Part shown: positions 1-8,363 of the stretch, piece by piece
Numbering within the stretch: position 1 is the stretch's first letter
Layout: every line of letters begins with the position of its first letter
Assembly (NCBI RefSeq): GCF_000143985.1
Contig: NC_014364.1
Location: 1,736,001 to 1,800,000, forward strand
Reading direction: 5' to 3'
Source of the DNA: Sediminispirochaeta smaragdinae DSM 11293
GTDB lineage: Bacteria > Spirochaetota > Spirochaetia > DSM-16054 > Sediminispirochaetaceae
Length of the DNA stretch: 64,000 nt
Made by a program: the position numbers and the translations under genes
The notes under the pieces: model-generated
Told to the model about the DNA's origin: nothing
Seen by the model: only the letters and a program-made list of their open reading frames with translations
The model's database searches: none

Positions 1-1
1 T

Positions 2-322
2 GCCGCAGGTTTGTCGGTTCATGATGACCGTACCGTGGTAACGCGTCGGGAAGCAGAAACAATCATGCGGAAATATCTTGATCTTGCCGTCGACGGACAT
101 GTGGTGTGCCTAAAAAAATGGCCCAAAAAACAAAAAGAAAAACTCCTTGTTCTCGATCGGATCGTTCGCCGATTTGAAGCGGGGAAACATTATGCTGAAG
201 TCGAGGTGAATGATATTCTCGGATCCATTACCGATGATTATGTCACCATACGGCGTTATCTCATCGATTACGGCCTATTGGAACGAAAAGAGGGAGGGGG
301 TGAATATTACCGGGGGCGCTGA
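2..322 (+). CDS. DUF2087 domain protein (5' end possibly outside window)
   Basis: The frame is open from the window edge. If translation starts at the TTG at 11 the product is 103 residues; otherwise it is the C-terminal end of a longer protein. The part from about residue 18 (RKYLDLA...) to 'YLIDYGLLERKEGGGEYYR' has the DUF2087 pattern: a basic KKQKEKLLVL stretch, an FEAGKHYAEVEVNDIL helix and a final winged-helix-like segment. DUF2087 occurs alone or fused behind ArsR-type DNA-binding domains; its biochemical role is not known to me. A strong hairpin overlaps the stop codon, and the next gene has its own promoter, so this gene belongs to an upstream unit. Confidence 0.7.
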   Translation, partial: AAGLSVHDDRTVVTRREAETIMRKYLDLAVDGHVVCLKKWPKKQKEKLLVLDRIVRRFEAGKHYAEVEVNDILGSITDDYVTIRRYLIDYGLLERKEGGGEYYRGR

Positions 323-332
323 GCGCTCCCGG
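310..332 (+). terminator. GC-rich hairpin over the stop codon of the DUF2087 gene
   Basis: Ten-base arms (310-319 and 323-332, one G-U pair) close on a 3-nt loop that is part of the TGA stop. No T-run follows, so it may act as a pause, a Rho-assisted terminator or an mRNA-stabilising end rather than a classical intrinsic terminator. Confidence 0.45.
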
Positions 333-359
333 ATTGATTCGGATTACTGGAATCGTTCC

Positions 360-388
360 TTGACACTATGGGAAGGGGCCTGTATTAT
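360..388 (+). promoter_or_regulatory. Sigma-70 promoter of the GntR operon
   Basis: TTGACA at 360-365 and TATTAT at 383-388 are separated by exactly 17 bases. The predicted start near 395 lies just upstream of the dyad at 402-429. It is the only good promoter before the seven-gene run that ends at 7608. Confidence 0.75.
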
Positions 389-401
389 GGCTTGTAAAGG
401 T

Positions 402-429
402 TATATCGTTATAACAAAATAACGATATA
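402..429 (+). promoter_or_regulatory. Inverted repeat, likely operator of the GntR regulator
   Basis: Perfect 11-base arms TATATCGTTAT and ATAACGATATA flank a 6-base spacer. The left part also contains the 8-base palindrome GTTATAAC (408-415). It sits between the promoter and the GntR gene, the usual place for an autoregulatory operator. That the adjacent GntR protein binds here is inference. Confidence 0.65.
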
Positions 430-440
430 TTATTTGTGAG

Positions 441-1190
441 GTGTCTGTGAAACAAAACAGCGGACTTGATCCTTCCAGCCCCATCCCCCTCTATTTCCAG
501 TTGCAGGAGATCCTTCGCAAACAGATCGGAGCCGGGGAGTACAAACCGGGAGACCTTATTCCAAGTGAAAAGGAACTACAGGAACGGTTCGGTGTTAGTA
601 GAATTACGGTCAGAAATGCCATTAATGGCCTGGTCTTCGAAGATCTTTTGGTAAAAAAGCAGGGCCATGGTACCATGGTTGCCTTACCCCGAATCGTCGA
701 GGATTTTTCCCGCCTTAAAAGCTTTACCGAAAAGATGCGGGATTTGGGGACGGATCCCGACAGGATTGAGACCCGTGTCCTCCGCGCCAAGCGGATTAGT
801 GCCTCTCAAAGAATCGGGGGGCATCTGAAGATTCCCGTTTCCGATACACTGATTTATATCAAAAGACTTCGTCTTATCGATGGTGAGCCCGTTGCCGTTT
901 TTGAAAGCTATATCAGGGCGGAGCTCGGTATTGGTGAGGACGAGGACTTTACCAGATCCATCTATGAGATTTTCGAAAAGGACCACAAGTTGAAGATTAT
1001 CGGTGCTGAAAAGAGCATCGAGGCAAGTTGTGCACAGGGTGAGGAGGCGGCACTTTTGCACCTTCAGGAGGGCGACTCGACCCTGATTATTCGCCATACG
1101 ACCTTTGCCGAGGGTAACCTTCCGATCGAATATGCCGAGGGAGTGTATCGCGCCGATCGCTACAAATATGTTGTGCGGCTCAAGAGGTAG
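441..1190 (+). CDS. GntR-family transcriptional regulator (HutC/UTRA subfamily)
   Basis: A 249-residue regulator. Residues about 10-75 form the GntR winged helix (IPLYFQLQEILRKQI, then GDLIPSEKELQERFGVSRITVRNA). Residues about 95-245 form a UTRA effector domain ending in 'YAEGVYRADRYKYVVRL'. UTRA domains usually bind a sugar phosphate or related metabolite and release the operator. It heads the operon and has a promoter and dyad directly upstream, so autoregulated control of the following kinase, aldolase, dehydrogenase and transporter genes is likely. The start is uncertain: GTG at 441 and GTG at 447 are both poorly spaced from the only GAGG-like element. Confidence 0.9.
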   Translation: MSVKQNSGLDPSSPIPLYFQLQEILRKQIGAGEYKPGDLIPSEKELQERFGVSRITVRNAINGLVFEDLLVKKQGHGTMVALPRIVEDFSRLKSFTEKMRDLGTDPDRIETRVLRAKRISASQRIGGHLKIPVSDTLIYIKRLRLIDGEPVAVFESYIRAELGIGEDEDFTRSIYEIFEKDHKLKIIGAEKSIEASCAQGEEAALLHLQEGDSTLIIRHTTFAEGNLPIEYAEGVYRADRYKYVVRLKR

Positions 1191-1193
1191 CGC

Positions 1194-2609
1194 ATGTTTT
1201 TGGGTTTTGATATCGGTACCGGCAGCGTAAAGTGCACGCTACTTTCCGAAGCGGGAAGTGTGAAAACTTTTTCGGCAGGCTACGAGGGATTACCCGGAAG
1301 TGTAGGCCGTCAGGAAAGCGGGACGCTGATAGACGCCCTAAGACGGCTACTCGGAGAGGCGGCGAGCTTTGCCCGTTCTTCGGGAGAGGCGATCAAAGCC
1401 CTTTCGGCTTCGGGCCATGGTCCCTCTCTGGTGGTTCTCAATAAGCGTGGAGAGGCCGAACCGACGTTTTTGACCTGGCAGGATGCCTCCGCTTCGGCCG
1501 AAGCGGAGGAGATTGCGGCTGCCATCCCCGGCTTTACCAAAACCGGCGAATGTTGGGAGGCTAAGCTTTTATCCGCCTGGCGCCGCCTCGGTTCTGCGTG
1601 GCATGGCGAGAGGGCCCTTTATCCGAAGGATTTTGCCCTTTATCTTTTGTGCGGCAGAATCTTTACCGACCGTTCGACGGCAACAACGCTCGCCTTTTAC
1701 GATGCCGATGCCTCTACCTGGCGTCAGCCCTTGTGTGGCATCGACGAACGCTTTTTTCCGGAGGTTCTTGAGTCCTGGGAAGAGGTGGGGCGTACCAGAA
1801 CCACCTTCAGCAGAGCCTGCGGGCTCGAGGACGGAATAGCGGTTTTCGGCGGAGGGATAGACGCTTGGTGCGAGGCCTTGGGCGCGGGAGCAGTGGAAGA
1901 GGGGATGTTGGTTGACGGCTCAGGAACCTCCACCTGCCTGAGTATCTGCCGTCCCAAGGATGAGGAGCCCTTGGAACATGTGATTCCCGGCAAAAGCTAT
2001 CGTATCGAAACCATTTCCTTTACCGGCGGTAGCATTCGCTGGGCGGAGCAGCTGCTCGGTTTGTCTGTCGATCGCTGGAAACGGGAGTACCGTGCCTCCG
2101 GGCCGATTCCGCTTCTTTTCCTCCCTTATCTCATAGGAGAGCGGAGCCCAATCTGGGATGAAGATGCTTCTGCCCTTTTTATCGGTCTTCGCAGCAGTCA
2201 TGATGCAGGGGCTGTGATGCATGCTGTACTTCAGGGAACCGCCTGTGCGGTGGGGCAGTGCCTCTCCCTCATTACCCCTAAGATTGAAGGAAGTATTGTC
2301 AGAGCCGTCGGAGGGGGAGCAGAGAATCTCCCCTGGCTCGGTATGAAGGCAGGGATTACCGGGGCGTCCTTTGCGGTCATGAGAGAAAAGGACGCATCGC
2401 CCCTGGGCGCCGCTATTCTGGCGGCCTTCGGTTCCGGACATGGATCGCTTCGTGAGCTTACGAAGCGATTTGCAAAGATCGAACGTACCATTGAACCGGA
2501 TCCGGCCGTGAAAGAACAGTATGGGAGACTTGCCGGTTCTTATCGCCGGTTGTATGAAATCGTGAAGGATGAAATGAAATTGCTGGCAGAGGAAAGGAGA
2601 AGAAGATGA
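1194..2609 (+). CDS. FGGY-family carbohydrate kinase (xylulokinase-like)
   Basis: A 471-residue sugar kinase of the FGGY/ASKHA fold. It has the N-terminal phosphate loop GFDIGTGSVKCTL (residues 3-15), a TWQD motif near residue 101 (the substrate-side position in xylulokinases), and the C-terminal nucleotide loop 'DGSGTSTCLS' and 'AVGGGAENLPWLGMKA'. These kinases transfer ATP phosphate to a ketose or polyol in the cytoplasm. It starts 3 bases after the regulator stop and overlaps the aldolase start by 4 bases (ATGA), so translation is coupled. With an aldolase next door, a ketose is the likely substrate; which one cannot be read from sequence. Confidence 0.88.
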   Translation: MFLGFDIGTGSVKCTLLSEAGSVKTFSAGYEGLPGSVGRQESGTLIDALRRLLGEAASFARSSGEAIKALSASGHGPSLVVLNKRGEAEPTFLTWQDASASAEAEEIAAAIPGFTKTGECWEAKLLSAWRRLGSAWHGERALYPKDFALYLLCGRIFTDRSTATTLAFYDADASTWRQPLCGIDERFFPEVLESWEEVGRTRTTFSRACGLEDGIAVFGGGIDAWCEALGAGAVEEGMLVDGSGTSTCLSICRPKDEEPLEHVIPGKSYRIETISFTGGSIRWAEQLLGLSVDRWKREYRASGPIPLLFLPYLIGERSPIWDEDASALFIGLRSSHDAGAVMHAVLQGTACAVGQCLSLITPKIEGSIVRAVGGGAENLPWLGMKAGITGASFAVMREKDASPLGAAILAAFGSGHGSLRELTKRFAKIERTIEPDPAVKEQYGRLAGSYRRLYEIVKDEMKLLAEERRRR

Positions 2610-3376
2610 GACGCATGAACAAAATTTTTCGCGGCGACGGCCGGACGGTTATTGTGGCAATGGACCACGGAACAGGTTTGCCGGTATTGCCTGATTTGAA
2701 CAAGACGGGAGATGTCTTGCAGAAGATTGTTGCGGGAGGGGCGGACGCCATCCTGACCAGTTATGGGATAGCAACACGGTATGAAGAAGAAATTTCGGGA
2801 GCCGGTCTGATTCTTCGGCTTGACGGCGGGAACAGTGCTTTATCGAAAAATTCTGCCGGTAACCAGGTTTTCTCTCCTGAGGATGCGGTAAGAATTGGAA
2901 GCGACGGTTGTGCATGTATGGGCTTTCCCGGCGCTGAAAACGAAGTGGCCACCTTGACACAGGTGTCTCGTTATGCAGTGGAGGCCCGAACGTGGGGAAT
3001 GCCACTGATGGCTGAGATGCTCCCCGGCGGATTCGCCCCTGAACCTCCCAATAGCGTGGAAAATGTCCGCCTGGCGGCAAGAATAGGGGCGGAATGCGGG
3101 GCCGATATCATCAAAACCGTCTATACCGGTACACCCAAAGAGTTTAAGAGTGTGGTTGATGGCTGTTTCCGACCCGTTGTTATTCTCGGAGGAGAAAAAT
3201 CCTCGAATCTTGCAGGGCTCTTTTTGATAATCGAACAGGCCATGGAAGCCGGTGCTTCCGGTGTTGCAATCGGCAGAAACGTCTGGAAACATCCGGATCC
3301 CGGTGCCGTTACCCAGGCCTTGGTTGAATTGGTTCACGATGGAAAGAGCGCCGGAGAAGTCGGTTCTAATCTATAG
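2606..3376 (+). CDS. DhnA/DeoC-type class I aldolase
   Basis: A 256-residue TIM-barrel aldolase of the DhnA/FbaB/LsrF group. It shows the early AMDHGTG motif (18-24), a Schiff-base lysine candidate in 'GADIIKTVYTG' (K170), and the C-terminal phosphate-binding stretch 'GASGVAIGRNVWKH'. The family cleaves or forms ketose phosphates through a lysine imine, commonly giving dihydroxyacetone phosphate. The ATG at 2606 follows AAAGGAG by 6 bases and overlaps the kinase stop. Together with the kinase before it and the dehydrogenase after it, the probable route is polyol to ketose to ketose phosphate to two small products. The exact substrate is unknown. Confidence 0.85.
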   Translation: MRRMNKIFRGDGRTVIVAMDHGTGLPVLPDLNKTGDVLQKIVAGGADAILTSYGIATRYEEEISGAGLILRLDGGNSALSKNSAGNQVFSPEDAVRIGSDGCACMGFPGAENEVATLTQVSRYAVEARTWGMPLMAEMLPGGFAPEPPNSVENVRLAARIGAECGADIIKTVYTGTPKEFKSVVDGCFRPVVILGGEKSSNLAGLFLIIEQAMEAGASGVAIGRNVWKHPDPGAVTQALVELVHDGKSAGEVGSNL

Positions 3377-3387
3377 GAGGCATTGGG

Positions 3388-4437
3388 ATGATGAAGGTTG
3401 TAGCAATAACGGGTAAAGAACGTGCCGAGATTCGTGAGGTACCTCGTCCGGAGGCAATGGCCGGCGAGGTTTTAATAAAGATCGACACCTGCCTTTTGTG
3501 TACCTGGGAGCAACGCATGTTCGGCGGAGATTCGAGCACGACGCTGCCCTTCGTCCCCGGCCACGAGGCATCAGGAACAATCGAAGAGATTCCCGAAGGA
3601 ACCGTCACCTCGTTCAAGGTCGGCGATAAGGTCGTATTTAAGACTCTCGATCATTGTGGGCACTGCTCATACTGCTATCAGGGACATACGAACCAATGCA
3701 CAGGAACAGCAAAGAAGCGGAGTTACGGCGGAATGGCGGGAAGCGGGGGACTGGCTGAATACATCACCCTCGATATTTCCAAGGTTTTTCCCGTTTCTGC
3801 TGATCTTGATCCCGTTTGTGCTGCTTTTGCCGAACCCCTTGCCTGCTGTGTCCACAGTATGGGACGGGTGGAGCTTCATTTGGGAGACACCGTTGCCGTT
3901 ATCGGTGCGGGAATTATGGGGCAACTTCACGCACTGCTCGCCCGCTTGCGTGGCGCCCGCGTTATTGTGGTCGAGCCCGATAAAACGCGAAGAGAGCTTG
4001 CTCTCAGTCTCGGTGCTCATCTCGGTGTGGATCCTTCGGCTTCCGATCCTGTTGAACAGGTCCTGCGGCTTACCGATGGCGAAGGGGTCGAAGCCGTATT
4101 TAGTACAGTGACGAAAAGTTCTGTGGCTGCTTCCGCGGTATCGATGCTGCGGAAAATGGGAACCTTGGTACTGTACGGTTCATTTCATCCCAATGAGCCT
4201 ATTCCAACCGATCCGAATGCTGTTCATTACAAGGAGTACGTGATAACCGGCTCCTACAGCCCTTCGACGGTGGATTTTTTTCGGGCGACACGATTACTTT
4301 CCGCAAAGTTGATCGATCCTATGCCTTTTATCTCGGAAATTTTCCCGATGGAAAAGGCGCAGGAGGCTTTTACGGCATCGCTTCGGCCGGATACCTACAG
4401 GGTAGGCATTCGGATCGATAGTCATATAAGGAGGTAG
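3388..4437 (+). CDS. Zinc-dependent medium-chain alcohol/polyol dehydrogenase
   Basis: A 349-residue MDR-superfamily dehydrogenase resembling sorbitol and threonine dehydrogenases. Catalytic zinc ligands are a Cys at 35 or 38 and the GHE motif (H59, E60). Structural zinc ligands are C90, C93, C96 and C104 in 'DHCGHCSYCYQGHTNQC'. The Rossmann signature is 'AVIGAGIMGQLHA', and an acidic 'VVEPDK' end suggests NAD(H). AGGAGG precedes the start by 7 bases. Within this operon it probably oxidises the imported polyol or sugar to the ketose used by the kinase. Confidence 0.88.
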   Translation: MMKVVAITGKERAEIREVPRPEAMAGEVLIKIDTCLLCTWEQRMFGGDSSTTLPFVPGHEASGTIEEIPEGTVTSFKVGDKVVFKTLDHCGHCSYCYQGHTNQCTGTAKKRSYGGMAGSGGLAEYITLDISKVFPVSADLDPVCAAFAEPLACCVHSMGRVELHLGDTVAVIGAGIMGQLHALLARLRGARVIVVEPDKTRRELALSLGAHLGVDPSASDPVEQVLRLTDGEGVEAVFSTVTKSSVAASAVSMLRKMGTLVLYGSFHPNEPIPTDPNAVHYKEYVITGSYSPSTVDFFRATRLLSAKLIDPMPFISEIFPMEKAQEAFTASLRPDTYRVGIRIDSHIRR

Positions 4438-4439
4438 CG

Positions 4440-5786
4440 ATGAATATGAAACGACTTATGGGAATAGCGGCCGGAATGCTGCTGTTTTCGACCATGCTTT
4501 TTGCCGGAGGACGGCAGGAAGCAACGGCGCCCACAGCGGCTGGAGAGGAAGGTGAGCTTCCCTATGCAGGGGTTGAGTTGCACTTTGCTGTAGCGGCTGA
4601 ACAGTTTGCCGATTACATGAAGGTATTAGCCCAGGAGTTTGAAAAAAACACCGGTGCCAAGATTGAAGTGGATATCTTGGGATATACCGAATTGTATCAG
4701 CGGATTACCCAGGATTTTACCACCGATACGAAGCAGTATGATCTTCTGACTGTTGATATCATGTGGTCCGGGGAGTTCGCCAAAAACGGCTGGACAGAGG
4801 ATTTGACGCCGATGATCGATCGTGACAAGGCGGAAATCGATTACGACGACATTATGCCGGTTACCTGGACCCTTGGTTCTTGGGATGGACAGCAGGTCGC
4901 CTTTCCCATGGCAGGCTATGCCAATAGCTTGATCTACCGCAAAGATCTTTTCAATGATCCGGAAGAGAAGGCCGCCTTCAAGGCAAAATATGGCTATGAG
5001 CTGGCCCCTCCAACGACAATCAAGCAGCTTGGCGATGCTGCCGAGTTTTTTACCCGACCCGATGAAAATCTCTACGGCTTGGTTGCAAACGGTGCCAGGG
5101 GTTCTGCCGTGGCACAGGATTGGATGGAGTATATGCGCAGCTTCGGGGCTTCGATTTTCGATGGGGATGGAAATGTCGTAGTCGACAGTCCTGCCTCCCT
5201 TGCTTCTTTGAAATTCTTTGTCGATATTTTTGACAAATGGGCACCGCCGGGAGCCATCGGATACTGGTGGGACGACCGGGAAACCTCATATCGAACAGGA
5301 CAGGCCGTTATGCAGTCTTCCTGGAGCATTGCCCGTGCCGGATATGAGGATCCTGAAATTAGTCTTGTAGTTGGAAAAACCGACATGACCCCGGCACCTC
5401 GTGTTGAAGGCGGAGATGTTGAATACGGTTTCGGCGGCTGGGGGGTCGGTATAAATGCCGATATCTCCGATGCCAAGAAAGCGGCTTCTTGGGACTTCAT
5501 TAAGTTTATTACCGGCAAAAAGGCCCAGAAAGAGTGGCTATTAAACGATGGGGCGCCTATTCGCCGGTCCACTCTTACCGATCCCGATCTGAAGAAACAG
5601 ATGCCCTGGCTCGACAAAATCTATACCGTTTTTGAAAATGGAAACGGAGATTATCGACCCAGAGATCCCAACTCGAATGAGATTCAGTCGATTCTTGCCC
5701 TGCGGATCAACCAGGCCATTACCCACGAGTTGACTCCTGAGCAGGCTCTCTCCGAGGCTGCAAAAGAGATCAAGGCGTTGGAATAG
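4440..5786 (+). CDS. ABC transporter sugar-binding protein (family 1)
   Basis: A 448-residue extracellular solute-binding protein of the maltose/CUT1 type. Residues 1-22 form a cleavable signal ('MLLFSTMLFAGG'); the 'FAGGRQE' cleavage region is typical of spirochaete periplasmic proteins and lacks a lipobox cysteine. The mature part has the family-1 layout, for example 'LAQEFEKNTGAKIEVDILGY' and 'DLLTVDIMWSGEFAKNGW'. It begins 2 bases after the dehydrogenase. A stem-loop at 5817-5847 separates it from the permease genes, a common way to keep binding protein in excess. Confidence 0.9.
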   Translation: MNMKRLMGIAAGMLLFSTMLFAGGRQEATAPTAAGEEGELPYAGVELHFAVAAEQFADYMKVLAQEFEKNTGAKIEVDILGYTELYQRITQDFTTDTKQYDLLTVDIMWSGEFAKNGWTEDLTPMIDRDKAEIDYDDIMPVTWTLGSWDGQQVAFPMAGYANSLIYRKDLFNDPEEKAAFKAKYGYELAPPTTIKQLGDAAEFFTRPDENLYGLVANGARGSAVAQDWMEYMRSFGASIFDGDGNVVVDSPASLASLKFFVDIFDKWAPPGAIGYWWDDRETSYRTGQAVMQSSWSIARAGYEDPEISLVVGKTDMTPAPRVEGGDVEYGFGGWGVGINADISDAKKAASWDFIKFITGKKAQKEWLLNDGAPIRRSTLTDPDLKKQMPWLDKIYTVFENGNGDYRPRDPNSNEIQSILALRINQAITHELTPEQALSEAAKEIKALE

Positions 5787-5816
5787 CCTGCTCTCCATGA
5801 AGAACTGATATGTTTC

Positions 5817-5847
5817 CCGGGGGAGTGGTGTTTATCCGCTCCTCCGG
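5817..5847 (+). promoter_or_regulatory. Intercistronic stem-loop after the binding-protein gene
   Basis: Nine-base arms (5817-5825 and 5839-5847, one G-U pair) enclose a 13-base loop. No T-run follows, so it is more likely an mRNA-stabilising or attenuating hairpin inside the operon than a terminator. Confidence 0.5.
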
Positions 5848-5870
5848 CTTGATAACAGCAGGAGACGAGA

Positions 5871-6764
5871 ATGGAAACAGATACAACAGGATTTATTAAG
5901 ACGAAGAAGAACCGGTCGCTCATGTGGTTTCTGGTTCCAATCACCGTCTATCTTCTCTTTTTCTTCCTTTACCCGGTAATCTACGATATCTATATCAGTT
6001 TTTTTGATTATCGGTTGGGTAGCCAGGCGCAGTTCGTTGGTTTTGGTAACTACCGTGCCATGCTGAATGATTCCCAATACATGGGCTCGCTTATAACCAC
6101 CATGGTGTTTGTTGTTGCGGCGGTAGTTTCCGAATTGGTTCTGGGAATGCTTATAGCACTTCTTTTGAACAATGAGCACCCGTTGATGCAAGGTATCAGA
6201 ACCATCATTCTTATTCCCACCGTTTTTACTCCCCTTGTTGCCGGTTTGGTGTGGAAGGCCTTGTATCACCCCGATTTAGGCATGTATACCTACTATCTTC
6301 GAAAAATTGGTTTGGATATCGGGCGCGGTTTGACCGTAGAGCGATCATCCGCCCTTTTTTCGGTAATCTTGGTTGATATATGGGAATGGACCCCCTTAAT
6401 GGTTATTGTTATCCTTGCCGGCCTTAAGAGCCTTCCGAAAGACCCCTATGAGGCCGCCATGCTGGACGGAGCTTCCCGCTTGCAAATATTTTTTCGGATA
6501 ACCCTTCCCCTATTGCGCCCCACGGTAGTGGTTGCTCTTTTGATACGTACCCTTGATGCCCTAAAGATTTTCGACATTGTCTGGTCGATAACCGGTGGCG
6601 GCCCGGGAACGACAACGACCGTCGCAAATCTGCGAATCTACGAGGTCGGCATGCAGCATCTGAAGATTGGTTATGCTGCAGCCCTTTCCAATGTCCTTTT
6701 GGTTTTCGGCGTCATCGCCGGAGTGTTCTTCGTTCAGTCCTTGTACAAGGGAAAGGAGGCTTGA
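5871..6764 (+). CDS. Sugar ABC transporter permease (MalF/UgpA type)
   Basis: A 297-residue inner-membrane permease with about six hydrophobic segments, the first at residues 17-39. The cytoplasmic EAA loop that docks the ATPase is visible as 'DPYEAAMLDGASRLQIFFRI'. It pairs with the next permease to form the CUT1 channel fed by the binding protein at 4440-5786. GGAGACGAGA lies just upstream of the ATG. It ends 1 base before the next start codon. Confidence 0.9.
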   Translation: METDTTGFIKTKKNRSLMWFLVPITVYLLFFFLYPVIYDIYISFFDYRLGSQAQFVGFGNYRAMLNDSQYMGSLITTMVFVVAAVVSELVLGMLIALLLNNEHPLMQGIRTIILIPTVFTPLVAGLVWKALYHPDLGMYTYYLRKIGLDIGRGLTVERSSALFSVILVDIWEWTPLMVIVILAGLKSLPKDPYEAAMLDGASRLQIFFRITLPLLRPTVVVALLIRTLDALKIFDIVWSITGGGPGTTTTVANLRIYEVGMQHLKIGYAAALSNVLLVFGVIAGVFFVQSLYKGKEA

Positions 6765-6765
6765 C

Positions 6766-7608
6766 ATGGCGGTAGCCGGATATACGAAAGGAAGCACATA
6801 TACGCTCTGGACCCTGCGAACCCTGGTCATCATTTGTTTGGTACTCTTTTTTATGCTGCCGGTGGTCTGGATTCTTACAACCAGCCTTGCGCAACGTATT
6901 GCCATGTTTAAGCTTCCGCCTCAGCTCTTTTCGAAGCCTACATGGAAAAACTTTTCCTACATCTTTACCCAGATGCCTGTACTTACCTGGACGCTGAACA
7001 GTCTCATCATCTCGTTGGGCACCATGGTTCTTTCCCTTTTCATTGGGGTTCCCGCAGGTTATGCCTTTTCACGGGTCGACTTTACGGGAAAAAAGCTGCT
7101 GCTTATGGTGATTTTGCTTACCAGGGCACTGCCCACCATTGTCATAGTCCTGCCGTTTCGGGTTATCATGCAGTCGATAGGGATTTTGGGGACGAGGCTT
7201 GCCGTTATCCTTATCGATACGGTCTATAATGCGGCCTTCACCTTTTGGCTCATGAGCGGCATCTTTGAATCGATTCCGGAGGAGCTCGAGGAGGCAGCAC
7301 GTATCGACGGGTGTACGCCCATCCAGGCCTTTCTCCTTGTCGCCGTGCCTCTCAGCAAACCGGGACTGGTTACCTCGGCCCTTTTTGCCTTTATCTTTTC
7401 CTGGAACGATTTCCTCTTTGCCCTTACCCTGACAAGCCCGGATACTGCAACGCTTCCCCTTGGAATGCTCAGTACCTATGGGGTGATGCAACAGGGATGG
7501 ACCTACATGGCCGCCATGGGTGTGGTTGCAATTGTTCCCGTGGTAGCCCTATCTCTTTTCCTCCAGCGTTACTATGTGAGCGGACTTACTTTCGGTGGAG
7601 TGAAGTAA
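6766..7608 (+). CDS. Sugar ABC transporter permease (MalG/UgpE type)
   Basis: A 280-residue permease. The ATG at 6766 is preferred over an in-frame start 99 bases upstream because GGAGG lies 6-10 bases before it and it leaves a clean boundary with the previous gene. The N-terminal membrane segment is at about 22-45, and the EAA loop is 'EELEEAARIDGCTPIQAFLL'. It is the last gene of the operon. No ATP-binding subunit is encoded, as is common in CUT1 systems that share one MsmX/UgpC-like ATPase encoded elsewhere. A bidirectional terminator follows. Confidence 0.9.
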   Translation: MAVAGYTKGSTYTLWTLRTLVIICLVLFFMLPVVWILTTSLAQRIAMFKLPPQLFSKPTWKNFSYIFTQMPVLTWTLNSLIISLGTMVLSLFIGVPAGYAFSRVDFTGKKLLLMVILLTRALPTIVIVLPFRVIMQSIGILGTRLAVILIDTVYNAAFTFWLMSGIFESIPEELEEAARIDGCTPIQAFLLVAVPLSKPGLVTSALFAFIFSWNDFLFALTLTSPDTATLPLGMLSTYGVMQQGWTYMAAMGVVAIVPVVALSLFLQRYYVSGLTFGGVK

Positions 7609-7613
7609 TATAA

Positions 7614-7651
7614 AAAAAGGCCGGTGCAGGTTTCACTGCACCGGCTGCCTT
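7614..7651. terminator. Bidirectional intrinsic terminator
   Basis: Perfect 10-base arms (7620-7629, 7636-7645) with a 6-base loop lie between two convergent genes. On the minus strand the stem runs directly into seven Ts, a strong terminator for the FMN-binding gene. On the plus strand it is followed by the weaker TGCCTTTATT and would end the GntR operon. Confidence 0.8.
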
Positions 7652-7667
7652 TATTGCCTTGCCGTGT

Positions 7668-8177
7668 TTACTTTAGCAGATCCTTTTCAATAACGTATTT
7701 TTCAAAAACAAAAAGGGTTGTTTTCGCGGCTGTGGTCACCTGCATGGAAGAAAGGGTTGAGCCCGAAACGGTATCGATCGATGAGTCGTAGGCCATACCG
7801 GCATACTGCTCTTTGGTTGCCGGCTCCGACATATTCATATGATGATCGTTGTGGGAAATCCAAAAATCAACAAGCTTTGCCTTCTGCCCATCCGCTTTCA
7901 CTAAGAGAATGATGTCCTCAAAGTGGTTTGCAATACGAAAATCCCGTGCCCACCAGAGGTAACCGACAACCCTACCACCTTTTACGGCAGGATAAAAATG
8001 ATAGTTTGCTTCCATTCTATCTGCTTCAATATACGCGGGACGAACGGCATCAAGCTGAAAGCTGGTCATAGCCTGTTTTACGAAATCGGCATCCGACCTG
8101 GTCGACTGTTGGGCAAATAGGCCGACGGAAAGGGCCAATAACATAATGGATGAAATGAGAAGAATCTTTCGCTTCAT
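7668..8177 (-). CDS. Secreted FMN-binding domain protein
   Basis: A 169-residue protein with an N-terminal export signal (MKRKILLISSIMLLALSVGLFA). Its C-terminal FMN-binding domain has the 'DTVSGSTLSS' motif, matching the S/T-G-A/S-T site at which flavin is attached through a threonine phosphoester in NqrC/RnfG-type proteins. AAGGAG lies 7 bases before the ATG at 8177; an upstream in-frame start would lie inside the promoter and is rejected. It probably works as an extracytoplasmic electron carrier or as a flavinylation target. It is transcribed alone, away from the molybdenum cofactor genes, so a link to them is only positional. Confidence 0.8.
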   Translation of the reverse strand: MKRKILLISSIMLLALSVGLFAQQSTRSDADFVKQAMTSFQLDAVRPAYIEADRMEANYHFYPAVKGGRVVGYLWWARDFRIANHFEDIILLVKADGQKAKLVDFWISHNDHHMNMSEPATKEQYAGMAYDSSIDTVSGSTLSSMQVTTAAKTTLFVFEKYVIEKDLLK

Positions 8178-8214
8178 AACACACTCCTTATTATAGAGAA
8201 TACATAGTGACAAA

Positions 8215-8243
8215 ATTTTATGCATTCTGACCAAATTAGTCAA
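8215..8243 (-). promoter_or_regulatory. Promoter of the FMN-binding gene with overlapping dyad
   Basis: Read on the minus strand, TTGACT (8243-8238) and TAAAAT (8220-8215) are 17 bases apart. The 15-base quasi-palindrome TGACCAAATTAGTCA (8228-8242) covers the -35 side and is a plausible operator for an unidentified regulator. Confidence 0.65.
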
Positions 8244-8300
8244 GAAAAAAATATCTATTTGTTTCCCTATCCTCTACCCACGGTCCACCTTCTCCCTTTT

Positions 8301-8327
8301 CCATTGTATGCTTTCATGATACAATGG
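8301..8327. repeat. Inverted repeat upstream of moeA
   Basis: Perfect 9-base arms CCATTGTAT and ATACAATGG are separated by 9 bases, 37 bases before the proposed moeA start. It could be an operator or a leader hairpin. It does not resemble the ModE operator or the conserved core of the Moco riboswitch. Confidence 0.5.
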
Positions 8328-8363
8328 CTGACGCTAAAATTTGCATCATGGAGTTCATGCGCT

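Noticed and set aside
8220-8363. N-terminal extension of MoeA from an in-frame ATG at 8220
   Set aside because: It would cross the divergent promoter and the 9-bp inverted repeat, lacks a ribosome site and adds non-conserved sequence.
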